A stretch of DNA of 64,000 nt from an uncultured Spartobacteria bacterium (GCA_937901895.1 CALGTD010000109.1:14122-78121); one strand, 5' to 3'; positions 9,900-18,943 are shown, counted from the first letter of the stretch. Notes: generated by a model not told the origin, from the letters alone. Numbers and translations: made by a program.

Positions 9900-9911
9900 G
9901 TGGGGAAGGGC

Positions 9912-10895
9912 TTATTCCTTGCTGTCAGCGAGGTTGAACGTGAGCATTTCGATGCGGGCGCCGACGGTGAGAGTCTCTAGGCCGACGAGGACGCGGAGGG
10001 TGGAGGTCGGAGCCGCGGCAGAGGGTTCGTTGCTCGTTGTATTGGTGCCGAGCAGGCTGGCGAGTTCATCGCCGGGAGAACTGGATGGCGGCGGCGTGGA
10101 GCTGTTGCTTGCCGTCTCCGGGGGTGCTTCGCGGGAAGGTCCGGTGGTGGCGCTGTTCTCGATATTCAACGCGCGAATGACGAGGAACTGGCTGGCGCGG
10201 GCGATCGCGTTGAGCGATTGCCGGGCCTTGCCCTGGTCCGCCACGAAGACGACTTCGAATGGAGCGGCGCTCACGATCGAACGGGAGGGGGCAGACTGCG
10301 AACGGCCGCCGGAAGGCTGCTGGTTGCCGCCCGGACGAGGTTCCGGCTCTGTGGAAGCGGCACCACCTTCCTGCGGAAGCAGATCCCGGCGGATGGAAAC
10401 GATGCGGCGGACCTTTGCCTCGATGAGCTGGTCGATCACGAGGCGGATGGCCTTGAGCTGCCGGTAAAGCGGAGCCGCGGCCTGGTCGGACGGAAGCTCT
10501 GCCTGGTAGCGGTCGAAGCCGAGGTAAAACGCCGGGTCGAGCTCCACACTGTTTGCGGCTGCGGAGGCCTGAACCTCCGACACCATGGCGCGCAGTTTGT
10601 CCTGAAATGCGGAGGGAGAAATCTGCTCGAGAGGCTCCTGCATCTCGTTGATTTGCGCGACGAGCTTTTCGTAGGCGCTCTTGTATTCGGCGGTGAGTTC
10701 CGCGTAGGCGGCGTTGTTTTCCGCGCTGGGGAAGGGAACTCGGTTCTTCAGCGAAACGAATTTCCGGGCCTTGCCCTCATACGTCTCGCGAACTTCCGTG
10801 TAGTGGCTGTAGCCGCTGTAGAGAAGGAAGCCGAGCGCCGCGGCGCCGACAGCAGTGACGGTGGCGTAACCGATCAAAAACGGATTCTTTTTCAT
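9912..10895 (-). CDS. Amuc_1100-like pilus-operon protein (PilO-like)
   Basis: 327 residues: one N-terminal transmembrane helix (about 8-28), a coiled-coil-like helical stretch (about 30-100, KARKFVSLKNRV onward), and two small alpha/beta modules separated by proline/glycine-rich linkers. This is the plan of PilO/GspM-type inner-membrane proteins and of Akkermansia Amuc_1100. The repeated F-D-R-Y-x-A and QLKAIRLVIDQL segments recall that family. It is 12 bp from the 1099-like gene and 6 bp from the PilM-like gene. Function is inferred from position and architecture. Confidence 0.8.
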   Translation of the reverse strand: MKKNPFLIGYATVTAVGAAALGFLLYSGYSHYTEVRETYEGKARKFVSLKNRVPFPSAENNAAYAELTAEYKSAYEKLVAQINEMQEPLEQISPSAFQDKLRAMVSEVQASAAANSVELDPAFYLGFDRYQAELPSDQAAAPLYRQLKAIRLVIDQLIEAKVRRIVSIRRDLLPQEGGAASTEPEPRPGGNQQPSGGRSQSAPSRSIVSAAPFEVVFVADQGKARQSLNAIARASQFLVIRALNIENSATTGPSREAPPETASNSSTPPPSSSPGDELASLLGTNTTSNEPSAAAPTSTLRVLVGLETLTVGARIEMLTFNLADSKE

Positions 10896-10901
10896 CCAGG
10901 G

Positions 10902-12680
10902 TCAGGGCAGGGCGATGGGGTTCTTGAGGGGGAGGATGATCTGGTAGGCGTAGGCCCAGGTTTCATCGTCGGGCTGTTTGCGCACGGTGACCATTTCCGT
11001 CTTCTTCTGGGGGTCCACAGCGAAGAGCTCGGACTTTTCGAGATTGTTCACGAAATCGTCGATGACCTTGGCCTGGTTGGGATTGTTGAAATAGAGGCCG
11101 TCGATCTGGAGTGCGGTGATTCCGTTGACCGGCGGTGGTTCCGCGGGTCTGGCGGAAGCAGGCTGGCCAGGCCGCGGGCGCGGGGTCGGCGTCGGAGCGG
11201 CGGTCCGCGGAGCGGCGGTCAATGCGCCGGAAATCGTGACGGGCCGGCCGTTGCTCAACGGAGTCAACCGGGTGATCCAGATGAAGTCGGGCGGGAGCTT
11301 GGTGCCGAGCTCGTCGATGATGCGGACCCAGATTTCGCGCTCGATGGAGGCGGTGATGAGGGGATCCGCAATGGCGGCGAGCTGTTCTTGGGAGCGCTTG
11401 GCGGCGTCGAAGGCTGCTGCCTGGCTCTCGAGTCCGCTGAGTTCACTGTCGATCGAGGCGAGGACCTCTTCGTGGACGGCCGCGGCCTTCCAGTAATACA
11501 CCCAGAACATCAGAATGCCCAGGAACAGGCAGGCCGTTGCTGCGATGAGGAAGGGCTTGCGCTTGTCCAGTGCCTGGGCGTTGACGACCGTCGGAGGACG
11601 GAGATTCAGCTCGATCGGACAATTTCCCGCGTCACGCAGCGCGAGGCCCACCGTCTCGCCAAGGGCATGTGCCCGGGTGGAGAGAAGCTGCACGTCCGCG
11701 GTGGAGGCGACCTTCACGTTCCGGAAAGGATTCAGGAACTCGATCGGCATCTGCATCTTCTCCGAGAAGAACTCGAGCATGTAGGGCATGCTGGCCGCTC
11801 CACCGGCGAGGTAGACACGGCTCGGCTGACTGCCGTGCTGGTTTGCCCGGTAGAAGCTGATCGAGCGCGCGATATCCGCGTGCAGGCGGGTCAGCGAGGT
11901 GCGGGCAAGTTTGGAGATGCGGGCAACGATCTCGTCCTCGGGATCCGCATAGGAACCACCGAGACCAACGAAGCCTTTTTCCTTCTTGATCAATTCGGCG
12001 GCCTCGAACGGCTGGCCGAACTCCTTGGCGACCGCCCCGGTGATCGTGCTGCCGCCGATCGGAATGCTGCGGGTGAAGGTCTTCTCTCCTTCAATGAAGA
12101 GCAGGTTCGTCGTGCGGGCACCGATGTCGACGATGAGGCTGCACCCCTGGGCGTCGGGATAATTGTAACGGAAGGCGTTGACCAGGGCCATCGGCGCGAG
12201 GTCGATGGTCTGCGGGGCGAATCCTGCGGATTCCACGGCCGCGTTGACCGCCTCGAGCGCATCGGTCTTCATCGCCACGAGGACGACGTTCAGCTTGCCG
12301 TCGACGGGCTGCCCGAGTGGCTGGTAATCCCACACGACCTCGTCGATCGGGAAGGGGATGTTCTGCTGGGCTTCGAAGCCGATGATTTGATTCAGATCCT
12401 CGGGAGTCGAGCCGGGGAGGCCCAGATAACGGGAGAAGACGGACTGCGACGGAAGGGCGTAGTTGATTTCGCCGCCCGCGGATTTCCAGTTCTTCTTCAT
12501 TTCCCCGATCGTCGCTTCGATCTGGCCGGGCCGGGAAGCATCGGCACCGGGATCGGCGAGGAGTTCGGAAACCTGAATTCTATCGAGGGTGAGGGAGCCG
12601 TCCGGGGACGTGTGGAACTCAGCGAGTGCCACCGTCTGCATCCCCAGATTCAGCACTCGTGTGCGGGTCGGTGCAGCCAT
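10902..12680 (-). CDS. PilM-PilN-like fusion protein (Amuc_1101-like)
   Basis: 592 residues. The N-terminal half (1-350) is an actin-like PilM/FtsA-type ATPase, with the phosphate-2/adenosine motifs DIGARTTN (185-192) and LAGGAAS (291-297). At 355-362 it runs directly into PIELNLRPP, the usual cytoplasmic start of PilN (which binds PilM), then a transmembrane helix (about 376-396), a periplasmic coiled coil and a ferredoxin-like end with a proline-rich insert (about 490-520). The polypeptide therefore carries both the PilM and PilN roles of the type IV pilus alignment complex. Confidence 0.88.
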   Translation of the reverse strand: MAAPTRTRVLNLGMQTVALAEFHTSPDGSLTLDRIQVSELLADPGADASRPGQIEATIGEMKKNWKSAGGEINYALPSQSVFSRYLGLPGSTPEDLNQIIGFEAQQNIPFPIDEVVWDYQPLGQPVDGKLNVVLVAMKTDALEAVNAAVESAGFAPQTIDLAPMALVNAFRYNYPDAQGCSLIVDIGARTTNLLFIEGEKTFTRSIPIGGSTITGAVAKEFGQPFEAAELIKKEKGFVGLGGSYADPEDEIVARISKLARTSLTRLHADIARSISFYRANQHGSQPSRVYLAGGAASMPYMLEFFSEKMQMPIEFLNPFRNVKVASTADVQLLSTRAHALGETVGLALRDAGNCPIELNLRPPTVVNAQALDKRKPFLIAATACLFLGILMFWVYYWKAAAVHEEVLASIDSELSGLESQAAAFDAAKRSQEQLAAIADPLITASIEREIWVRIIDELGTKLPPDFIWITRLTPLSNGRPVTISGALTAAPRTAAPTPTPRPRPGQPASARPAEPPPVNGITALQIDGLYFNNPNQAKVIDDFVNNLEKSELFAVDPQKKTEMVTVRKQPDDETWAYAYQIILPLKNPIALP

Positions 12681-12719
12681 TCGGAAGGAAACGTGTCGGG
12701 TGAAATTGGGGTGGAAGGA

Positions 12720-13358
12720 TCAGTAGGCGCCAGGAGTCTGGGGCTTGGTCGCCTCGAAGTAGTCATAGAACAGCGGGGCGAATGGGGTCTGGTCCTTCGA
12801 GAGCACGAGTCCGGGAGGCCCTTGCTGGAACTGGGTCCACCAATCCGGCTTGCCCTTGCCCAGACCGATGCTCTCCTGGGCGACGACCTGGCCTTGCACC
12901 TGGGCGGTGACGCCGATCGCCTGCGTGGCGGAGCTGAGGTTCGGCGGGACCTTGCCTCCGAAGAAGCGCTTGAGAACCTGTGGGCTGACGAGCATCACCG
13001 TGCGCTTGATCTCGCTCGGGCCGCCGGGCGTGACGCCCGTGAGGTTCACACTGCCGACAAGAAGCGTGCCCTTCGGATTCTCGCGGGTTTTGTCGTTGAG
13101 AAGAATGTAGAAGGTGAATTTGAGGTCGTCGATGGGCTTCGGATCGCGGCTGGCGTCCTGATAGGTGAACCCGACCTCCACCCAGAGCCACTTCTGGCTC
13201 GGTGCCTTTTTTTGGGGACCGACGCCGATGTTGTATTCCGGAGTGAGCGCGTTGTTGTCGATATCGATGCTCTTGATTTCGAGCTTTTGTTGCTGGGCCA
13301 TGCCGGTGGAGGCGGCGGCGAATGCGACAGCGGCGACGGCCAGAAGGCGTTTCATCAT
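12720..13358 (-). CDS. Amuc_1102-like secreted pilus-operon protein
   Basis: 212 residues from the ATG at 13358 (a second ATG follows directly). It begins with a signal peptide (MMKRLLAVAAVAFAAASTG) and continues as a beta-rich periplasmic protein. WLWVEVGFTYQ and the KFTFYILLNDK strand pattern are typical of this small family found first in the Akkermansia pilus-like operon. It is the first gene of the operon and follows a plausible promoter. The open frame extends farther upstream with low-complexity Ser/Arg residues that are not coding-like. Molecular role unknown. Confidence 0.75.
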   Translation of the reverse strand: MMKRLLAVAAVAFAAASTGMAQQQKLEIKSIDIDNNALTPEYNIGVGPQKKAPSQKWLWVEVGFTYQDASRDPKPIDDLKFTFYILLNDKTRENPKGTLLVGSVNLTGVTPGGPSEIKRTVMLVSPQVLKRFFGGKVPPNLSSATQAIGVTAQVQGQVVAQESIGLGKGKPDWWTQFQQGPPGLVLSKDQTPFAPLFYDYFEATKPQTPGAY

Positions 13359-13395
13359 GTTCAAGGGGTTGCTACCGGGTTGTGCGAGAATTTTC

Positions 13396-13424
13396 ACAGT
13401 AGGGATTCGATCGTGGCAAGGCAA
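13396..13424 (-). promoter_or_regulatory. Possible sigma70-type promoter of the pilus-type operon
   Basis: On the minus strand TTGCCT (13419-13424) and TACTGT (13396-13401) are separated by exactly 17 bp, giving a start near 13389, about 30 nt upstream of the first ATG at 13358. Four of six and three of six positions match consensus, so this is only a candidate. Confidence 0.35.
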
Positions 13425-13467
13425 TGAGGATTCTTGAAAGTCGCTGGAAATCTTCGTTCGGAGCCTC

Positions 13468-14418
13468 TCAGACACGCGGCCGGAAATAGTCGATCGTGAC
13501 CCGGATGCCTTCTTCGAAGTCGACCTTCGGTTCCCAGCCCAGAAGCCGCCTGGCGAGGCCGATGTTGGGCTGGCGGACCTTGGGGTCATCCACGGGGAGC
13601 GGCTTGAAATCCATCTTCGACTCCGTGCCGGTGAGGCGGATGATCTCCTCGGCAAACTGGCGGATCGTCATTTCGCGAGGATTCCCGATGTTCACCGGTT
13701 CGTGATAATCGCTCATCATCAAACGGAAGATGCCGTCGATGAGGTCGGACACGTAGCAGAAGCTGCGCGTCTGGGATCCGTCGCCAAAGATCGTGAGCGG
13801 CTGGTTCGTCAGTGCCTGCCCGATGAACGCCGGGACCACGCGCCCGTCGCGCAGACGCATGCGGGGACCATACGTATTGAAAATGCGCACGATGTGCGTG
13901 TTCATGCCGTGATAGCGGTGGTAGGCCATCGTCATGGCCTCCGCGAACCGCTTGGCCTCGTCGTAGACCCCGCGGGGGCCCACCGGATTCACGTTGCCCC
14001 AGTAGTCCTCGGTCTGCGGATGAATGAGCGGATCGCCATAGCACTCGGAGGTCGAGGCGAGGATGAATGCCGCGCCCTTTTCCTTGGCGAGGCCAAGGGC
14101 GTTGTGCGTGCCGAGCGAGCCGACCTTGAGCGTGGGGATGGGCAGCTCGAGGTAGTCGATCGGGCTGGCGGGGCTGGCGAAGTGCCACACGTAGTCGACC
14201 GCTCCGGGGAGGTAGATGAAGTCGGTGACGTTGTGGTGAATGAACTTGAAGTCGGGATTGCCGGCCAGATGTTCGATGTTTGCCACGCTGCCTGTGATGA
14301 GATTGTCGATGGCAATGACGCGGTGGCCTTCGGCGAGAAGCCGGTCGGTGAGGTGGGAGCCGAGAAAGCCGGCGCCGCCGGTGACGACGCTGGTGGGCTT
14401 GGAAGAGACGTCTGGCAT
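13468..14418 (-). CDS. UDP-glucuronate decarboxylase (UDP-xylose synthase)
   Basis: A 316-residue short-chain dehydrogenase-type enzyme that oxidises and decarboxylates UDP-glucuronate to UDP-xylose, a precursor for exopolysaccharide. The Rossmann motif GGAGFLGS is at 14-21, the catalytic S/T in ASTSE at 121-125 and the Y-x3-K pair at Y152/K156. HNVTDF and the GPRGVYDEAKR context are typical of the UXS subfamily rather than of GalE. The start at 14418 is chosen because the NAD motif follows it. It is 71 bp downstream of a polyprenyl-phosphate sugar transferase. Confidence 0.92.
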   Translation of the reverse strand: MPDVSSKPTSVVTGGAGFLGSHLTDRLLAEGHRVIAIDNLITGSVANIEHLAGNPDFKFIHHNVTDFIYLPGAVDYVWHFASPASPIDYLELPIPTLKVGSLGTHNALGLAKEKGAAFILASTSECYGDPLIHPQTEDYWGNVNPVGPRGVYDEAKRFAEAMTMAYHRYHGMNTHIVRIFNTYGPRMRLRDGRVVPAFIGQALTNQPLTIFGDGSQTRSFCYVSDLIDGIFRLMMSDYHEPVNIGNPREMTIRQFAEEIIRLTGTESKMDFKPLPVDDPKVRQPNIGLARRLLGWEPKVDFEEGIRVTIDYFRPRV

Positions 14419-14489
14419 GGAGCGAGGTTTCCTATGCGGATGCAGGCAGGGTTGACGAGAGAAAAAACGGTGCCGGCGCGACAGGCGGC

Positions 14490-15881
14490 TTATTTTGCGC
14501 CGAGACCCGTGAGCACGGTCGGGATCGTGCGCAGGAGGATCGAGAAATCGAGGCCGAGCGACCAGTGGTCGATGTATTCGAGATCCATGCGCACCCAGTC
14601 GTTGAAATTGGTTACCGTGTTGCGACCGTGAACCTGCCAGAGACAGGTGAGTCCGGGCTTCATGCTGAGCCGGCGCCGGTGTGCGCGGAGTTCGAATTGC
14701 TCGACCTCGTAGAGCGGCAGCGGGCGCGGGCCGACGAGGCTCATGTGGCCGAGCAGGACGTTGATGAGCTGTGGCAGCTCGTCGATGCTCGTCCGACGGA
14801 TCCACCGGCCGAACGGCGTCACGCGTGGGTCGTCGTCGACCTTGAACACGGGGCCGCTCATCACGTTGTAGGCGATGAGTTCCGCGCGCTGCATCTCGGC
14901 GTTTGTGTTCATCGAACGAAACTTGAACATCGTGAACGGCCGTCCGTGCCGTCCTGCGCGCTTTTGTGTGAAGAAGACCGGACCTGGCGAGGTGAGCTTG
15001 ATGATCACCGCGACGACGAGGAACAGCGGCGAGAGAATGATCAAGCCGATGGCCGCGCCCACACGGTCGATGATCGCCTTCACGAGCAACGCCCAGGAGA
15101 TGTCCGGCGTGGTGCGAAACACGAGCATCGGACGCTGGGCGAGCACTTCGTAGGTCGGACGTGCGATGGAGGTGCGAATGAAATCCGCGCAGAGCCAGGC
15201 CTCCACGCCTTCGAGTTCGCAGGCCTCGATGGCCTTCTGCACGACCTGGAGTTTCATGTCGCTGAAGGTCAGCACGACGCGTCCGACGCCGTGCTTGTGC
15301 AGCGCTTCGATGAGCGGCGTCATGTCCTCGGAATCCAGCGACACGCGGTCCACGATCCGGATTTCCAGGCGCTGGCCGGGAGTCATCGACTGCTCGAGTT
15401 CCTCGAATTTTTCAGGCTCGCCAGCGACGATGATGCGTTCGCCGACCTCGCCCTTTTGCAGGCTGCGTTTGTAGATCGCGGTCGCGAGCCGTTCCTTCGT
15501 GATCAGTGCCAGCGGCGCGAACATCGCGAAGAAAATCATCACCGAGCGGCTCTCGATCGGCAGGCGCAAAAGAAACGACGCGGCGCCGATCAGGACGAAC
15601 AGCCAGACGCCGGCGCGGGCGATCTGCGAGAGCGATTTCCAGAGCGTCTTCTCGAGCGGATACTGATAGAACCCCTGCAACTCGAGGAAGAACGGCCCGA
15701 ACGGCACGATGATCGCCAGAATCCAGACGAAATAATTGAATGGCGGGATTTCCGGCGAGTGGTCGAGGCTCAGGATTCCATGGAATCGCAACTGGTGGCA
15801 GACCCAGAAGACCACTCCCAGAATCACCATGTCGGCGACGAGGTTGAGTTGTAGATTGATCTCCTGCTTGCGCGCTAACAT
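14490..15881 (-). CDS. Polyprenyl-phosphate glycosyl-1-phosphate transferase (WcaJ/EpsE type)
   Basis: 463 residues: four N-terminal transmembrane helices, a nucleotide-binding CoA-like middle domain (about 140-250), one more membrane segment near 280, then the catalytic bacterial sugar transferase domain. Signature motifs include KRAGRHGRPFTMFKFRSM, SIDELPQLINVL, MSLVGPRPLP and KPGLTCLWQV. It would load the first sugar onto undecaprenyl phosphate at the inner membrane to start exopolysaccharide synthesis. It is transcribed divergently from aroD (49 bp between starts). Confidence 0.92.
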   Translation of the reverse strand: MLARKQEINLQLNLVADMVILGVVFWVCHQLRFHGILSLDHSPEIPPFNYFVWILAIIVPFGPFFLELQGFYQYPLEKTLWKSLSQIARAGVWLFVLIGAASFLLRLPIESRSVMIFFAMFAPLALITKERLATAIYKRSLQKGEVGERIIVAGEPEKFEELEQSMTPGQRLEIRIVDRVSLDSEDMTPLIEALHKHGVGRVVLTFSDMKLQVVQKAIEACELEGVEAWLCADFIRTSIARPTYEVLAQRPMLVFRTTPDISWALLVKAIIDRVGAAIGLIILSPLFLVVAVIIKLTSPGPVFFTQKRAGRHGRPFTMFKFRSMNTNAEMQRAELIAYNVMSGPVFKVDDDPRVTPFGRWIRRTSIDELPQLINVLLGHMSLVGPRPLPLYEVEQFELRAHRRRLSMKPGLTCLWQVHGRNTVTNFNDWVRMDLEYIDHWSLGLDFSILLRTIPTVLTGLGAK

Positions 15882-15930
15882 AGATGAAGGCCGGAGGTCG
15901 GCGAAGGAGCGGTTAGTAAATTTTGCACTG

Positions 15931-16596
15931 ATGAAGCGTCAAAGAAAAAGACAGCTCAATTTCGACCACGCCAACGTTGTAGGGATCCTCCAAAGTGCGC
16001 GTGGAATTACGCTTGCGCAAGAGATTCCCCGGCCGGGTGCGTTCGAAGTGCGTCTGGATGCGTTTGGCCGGATGCCAATGGAGATCGCCAGTCTGCCGGC
16101 TCCGGTCATTGTGACCGTTCGCGACGCCAGCGAGGGCGGTCTTGGAGATCTGTCGCAGACCGAACGCGCGTCACGCTACCTGGCTGCTCTGCCTTTTGCG
16201 GCCGCAATTGATGTCGAGCTCGCGCTCCACCGCGAGCAACGGGGGGTAATTGACGCCGCCCGTGACGCGGGGGTGAAGGTGATTCTCTCCCGGCACGATT
16301 TCCAGGGGATGCCGCCGCGTGCGGACCTCCGTGCCTCGCAGCGTCGCGCGGCAAAGGCGGGGGCCGACGTGTTCAAGCTCGCCGTGGTGCCCTCGACGCC
16401 GCGCGATCTTGCTGCGTTGCTCGAACTGCTGGACGATCCGCCGCTGCCCACCGCGGTGATGGGCATGGGACCGCTTGGCAAGGCATCGCGTGTCGCGGCG
16501 ATGGCGTGCGGCTCGGTGCTGAACTACGGCTGGATCGAGCGCCCGAACGTCGCGGGGCAGTGGTCCGCAGAGGAACTGCTTGCCTTCGCTTCGTGA
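15931..16596 (+). CDS. aroD: Type I 3-dehydroquinate dehydratase
   Basis: 221 residues, shorter than the usual 250. It dehydrates 3-dehydroquinate through a Schiff base in the shikimate pathway. The substrate-binding E39/R41 lie in FEVRLD, the catalytic His is H122 in SRHDF, and the Schiff-base Lys is K149 in DVFKLAV. The ATG at 15931 gives a basic, non-homologous first ten residues. The open frame farther upstream is antisense to the divergent gene. The stop is overlapped by the GTG of the transporter gene (GTGA). Confidence 0.85.
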   Translation: MKRQRKRQLNFDHANVVGILQSARGITLAQEIPRPGAFEVRLDAFGRMPMEIASLPAPVIVTVRDASEGGLGDLSQTERASRYLAALPFAAAIDVELALHREQRGVIDAARDAGVKVILSRHDFQGMPPRADLRASQRRAAKAGADVFKLAVVPSTPRDLAALLELLDDPPLPTAVMGMGPLGKASRVAAMACGSVLNYGWIERPNVAGQWSAEELLAFAS

Positions 16597-17480
16597 ATTC
16601 GGATGTCGTCCTGCTGCTTCCCGCAGGCAGCGCGCTCGCGTATGTGCTCGCGGCGATTTTCATCAAGAAGGCCATTGGCAATGGCTGCACCCAGGCCGCG
16701 CTGAACCTCGCGGTGAATCTCCTGCCGGCGGTTGCCTTCCAGTTTTTCTGGCTGCTGGCGCGGGACGTGAACTGGATGCAGGGCTGGAAGCCGCTGGTGT
16801 GCGGCGGCACTTTTCTGCTCGGGCAGGTCTTCACCTTGCTGTCCTGGAAAAGCGGCGAGGTGTCCGTCACGACCCCGCTGCTCGGGACAAAGGTCGTCTT
16901 CACTGCCGCGTTCAGTGCGCTCGTTTTCGGTCAAATCCTCGAGCCGCAATGGTGGCTCGGCGCGCTTGCGTGCTCGCTTGGAGTGCTGCTGGTGACCGGC
17001 GCCACGCCTCGCGCTTTGCTTCCGCGTCTGCTGCGCAGGGACGCGCTCTTCTCACTCGGCGCCGCTGCGATGTTCGGTCTCACCGACGTGCTGGTGCAAC
17101 GATGGACGCCGGACCTCGGCGTGCCGGCATTCGTCGCGACGATGTTTGGGGTGACCGGTCTCGCGTCGATCGCGATTTTCGTTCCGCAGATGCGGGGCGG
17201 ACTGGCGGAGGCTCCCGTTCCCGCGCTTCCCGCGCTCGCCGCCGGCGCAGTGTTGTATTCGTTCCAGATTCTCGGAATGGCCATTTCCCTCGGTTTGCAC
17301 GCGAGTGCCACGGCGGTGAACGTCGTCTATGGCTCGCGGGCGGTGTGGAGCGTCGCGCTGACTTGGGTGCTCGCCCGCAGGCTTCGCACCGATGAACTGA
17401 ACGAACCACGGGACGTGATGATTCGTCGTCTGGTCGGGGCGGCGCTTGTTTTTGGGGCCGTGCTTGCGGTGCTGGTGTGA
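16593..17480 (+). CDS. EamA/DMT-family membrane transporter
   Basis: 295 residues with about ten transmembrane helices in two five-helix halves, as in drug/metabolite transporters. The GTG at 16593 overlaps the aroD stop in a GTGA tetranucleotide, so translation is probably coupled. Upstream in-frame codons would lie inside aroD. It is 45 bp before trpD. The setting between a shikimate and a tryptophan gene makes an aromatic metabolite a reasonable guess for the substrate, but nothing in the sequence fixes it. Confidence 0.8.
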   Translation: MNSDVVLLLPAGSALAYVLAAIFIKKAIGNGCTQAALNLAVNLLPAVAFQFFWLLARDVNWMQGWKPLVCGGTFLLGQVFTLLSWKSGEVSVTTPLLGTKVVFTAAFSALVFGQILEPQWWLGALACSLGVLLVTGATPRALLPRLLRRDALFSLGAAAMFGLTDVLVQRWTPDLGVPAFVATMFGVTGLASIAIFVPQMRGGLAEAPVPALPALAAGAVLYSFQILGMAISLGLHASATAVNVVYGSRAVWSVALTWVLARRLRTDELNEPRDVMIRRLVGAALVFGAVLAVLV

Positions 17481-17525
17481 TTTTGGATTCCGGATTTAGG
17501 CTCCGGGCTTTAGACCGCTGGGCGC

Positions 17526-18581
17526 ATGAATGAACTTTTGGAAACCATCCGATCCGGTGCGGAACTCGACGGCATCGGTGTCGCCGCACTCTGCGCGATC
17601 CTGCTCGACGAGTCGGAGAGCGTTGAAGCGCGCGCCGGGTTGCTGGCCGCGCTTTCCGCAAAAGGCGAGACCCCGGCTGAGATCGCATGGTTTGTCCGGA
17701 CGTTGCTCTCACACGCCCGTCCCATCGAGATTCGCCCGACGGGCGCACCGGTGATGGATGTCTGCGGAACGGGCGGCGACCGTCACGGACTCTTCAATAT
17801 CTCGACTGCGACCATGTTCGTCGCGGCGGCCTGCGGCGTGCGTGTCGTGAAGCACGGGAATCGCGGTGTCACCTCGAAATGCGGAGGCGCGGACGTTTTG
17901 GAGGCGCTGGGGATTCGCATCGATCTGGAGCCTGCCCAGGCGTCCGCAATGCTGGATGACGTCGGTTGCGTATTCCTCTTCGCGCAGAAATTTCATCCGG
18001 CATTCAAGGCGGTGGCACCCGTCCGAAAGCTTCTCGCAGGCCAGGGCGTGACCACCATTTTCAACAAGCTCGGACCGCTTCTCAACCCCGCCGCGCCGTC
18101 GTTTCAACTGGCGGGAGTCTTCGATCCGGCGATGGTTCCCGTTTATGGGAAGGTGTTCGCCGAGCTGGGCCGGAAGCGCGCATGGGCGGTGCATGGCCGG
18201 ATCGAGTCCGGTGACGTGCAGGGTGGTCTGGATGAAATGTCGACGCTTGGCACGACGGATGTCTGCGCCGTGGAGGGAGAACGGCTCGAATCGCTGACAC
18301 TGGATTCCGCGGATTACGGAATACCCCGACCGGCGCTGGCTGATCTTGCCGGAGGGGACGCGGCGCACAATGCCGCGCTCCTGGAGGCGCTGCTGCGGAA
18401 CCGGCTGTCGGGGCCGATCCGGGACATGGTCGAATGGAACACGGCGGGCGCTCTTGTCGTTGCAGGCATCGCGCCCGATCCCGCCGCCGGTCTGGCCGCC
18501 GCGCGCGAAGCGCTTCGAGCCGGGGAGGCAGCCGCGCGCCTCGATGCGATGCGTGCCGCGAGCGCCGCACTCCCTGAGTAG
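17526..18581 (+). CDS. trpD: Anthranilate phosphoribosyltransferase
   Basis: 351 residues. It joins anthranilate to PRPP in tryptophan synthesis. It has the N-terminal helical domain and the phosphoribosyl-binding motif CGTGGD (80-85), KHGNR (109-113) for anthranilate, and the NISTA and FNKLGPLLNP segments of the family. Length and start are normal. There is no neighbouring trpE, trpC or trpG in the window, so tryptophan genes are dispersed here. It is convergent with the small membrane-protein gene (1 bp between stops). Confidence 0.95.
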   Translation: MNELLETIRSGAELDGIGVAALCAILLDESESVEARAGLLAALSAKGETPAEIAWFVRTLLSHARPIEIRPTGAPVMDVCGTGGDRHGLFNISTATMFVAAACGVRVVKHGNRGVTSKCGGADVLEALGIRIDLEPAQASAMLDDVGCVFLFAQKFHPAFKAVAPVRKLLAGQGVTTIFNKLGPLLNPAAPSFQLAGVFDPAMVPVYGKVFAELGRKRAWAVHGRIESGDVQGGLDEMSTLGTTDVCAVEGERLESLTLDSADYGIPRPALADLAGGDAAHNAALLEALLRNRLSGPIRDMVEWNTAGALVVAGIAPDPAAGLAAAREALRAGEAAARLDAMRAASAALPE

Positions 18582-18582
18582 C

Positions 18583-18888
18583 CTACGTTTCCATCAGCGC
18601 GTTGTGATGGATGGCAAGCCGGGGAAATGCGGACGCGATTGACGGCGGTGCTTGATCCGCTTCCGGAAGCGGATCCGCAGCCTTCGCGACGGTGTTCTCG
18701 AGTAACTCGATCGCGCCATTCGTGAGCCACATCTCGAGCTGCCGCGGATCTTCGAGATAGGCGCGGAAAATCTGCCGATCTCTTTCGCGGCGGGCTGCGA
18801 GCCGGCAGCAGGCGATGGTTGCGGAAGTCGCCGCGAACGTGCCCGCAATCGCCGCCAGAGAGACGAGGATCAACTCCAGTGGTCCCAT
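18583..18888 (-). CDS. Small single-helix membrane protein, unknown
   Basis: 101 residues from the ATG at 18888. A transmembrane helix (about 3-28, MGPLELILVSLAAIAGTF) is followed by a basic stretch (AARRERDR) and a soluble acidic, helical cytoplasmic part. I do not recognise a family. It lies 55 bp after the esterase gene on the same strand and is convergent with trpD. Coding status rests on a sensible membrane-protein plan and on its fit between the flanking genes. Confidence 0.45.
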   Translation of the reverse strand: MGPLELILVSLAAIAGTFAATSATIACCRLAARRERDRQIFRAYLEDPRQLEMWLTNGAIELLENTVAKAADPLPEADQAPPSIASAFPRLAIHHNALMET

Positions 18889-18943
18889 GTTTCGGATTCG
18901 ATGCCCTGCCGCATCCTCGCGGTCAGCATCGTCCCCGATTTTC

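Noticed and set aside
10218..13427. Open plus-strand frame of over 1000 codons
   Set aside because: Antisense to the pilus-type operon genes. Its length reflects high GC, and the opposite strand has signal peptides and family motifs.
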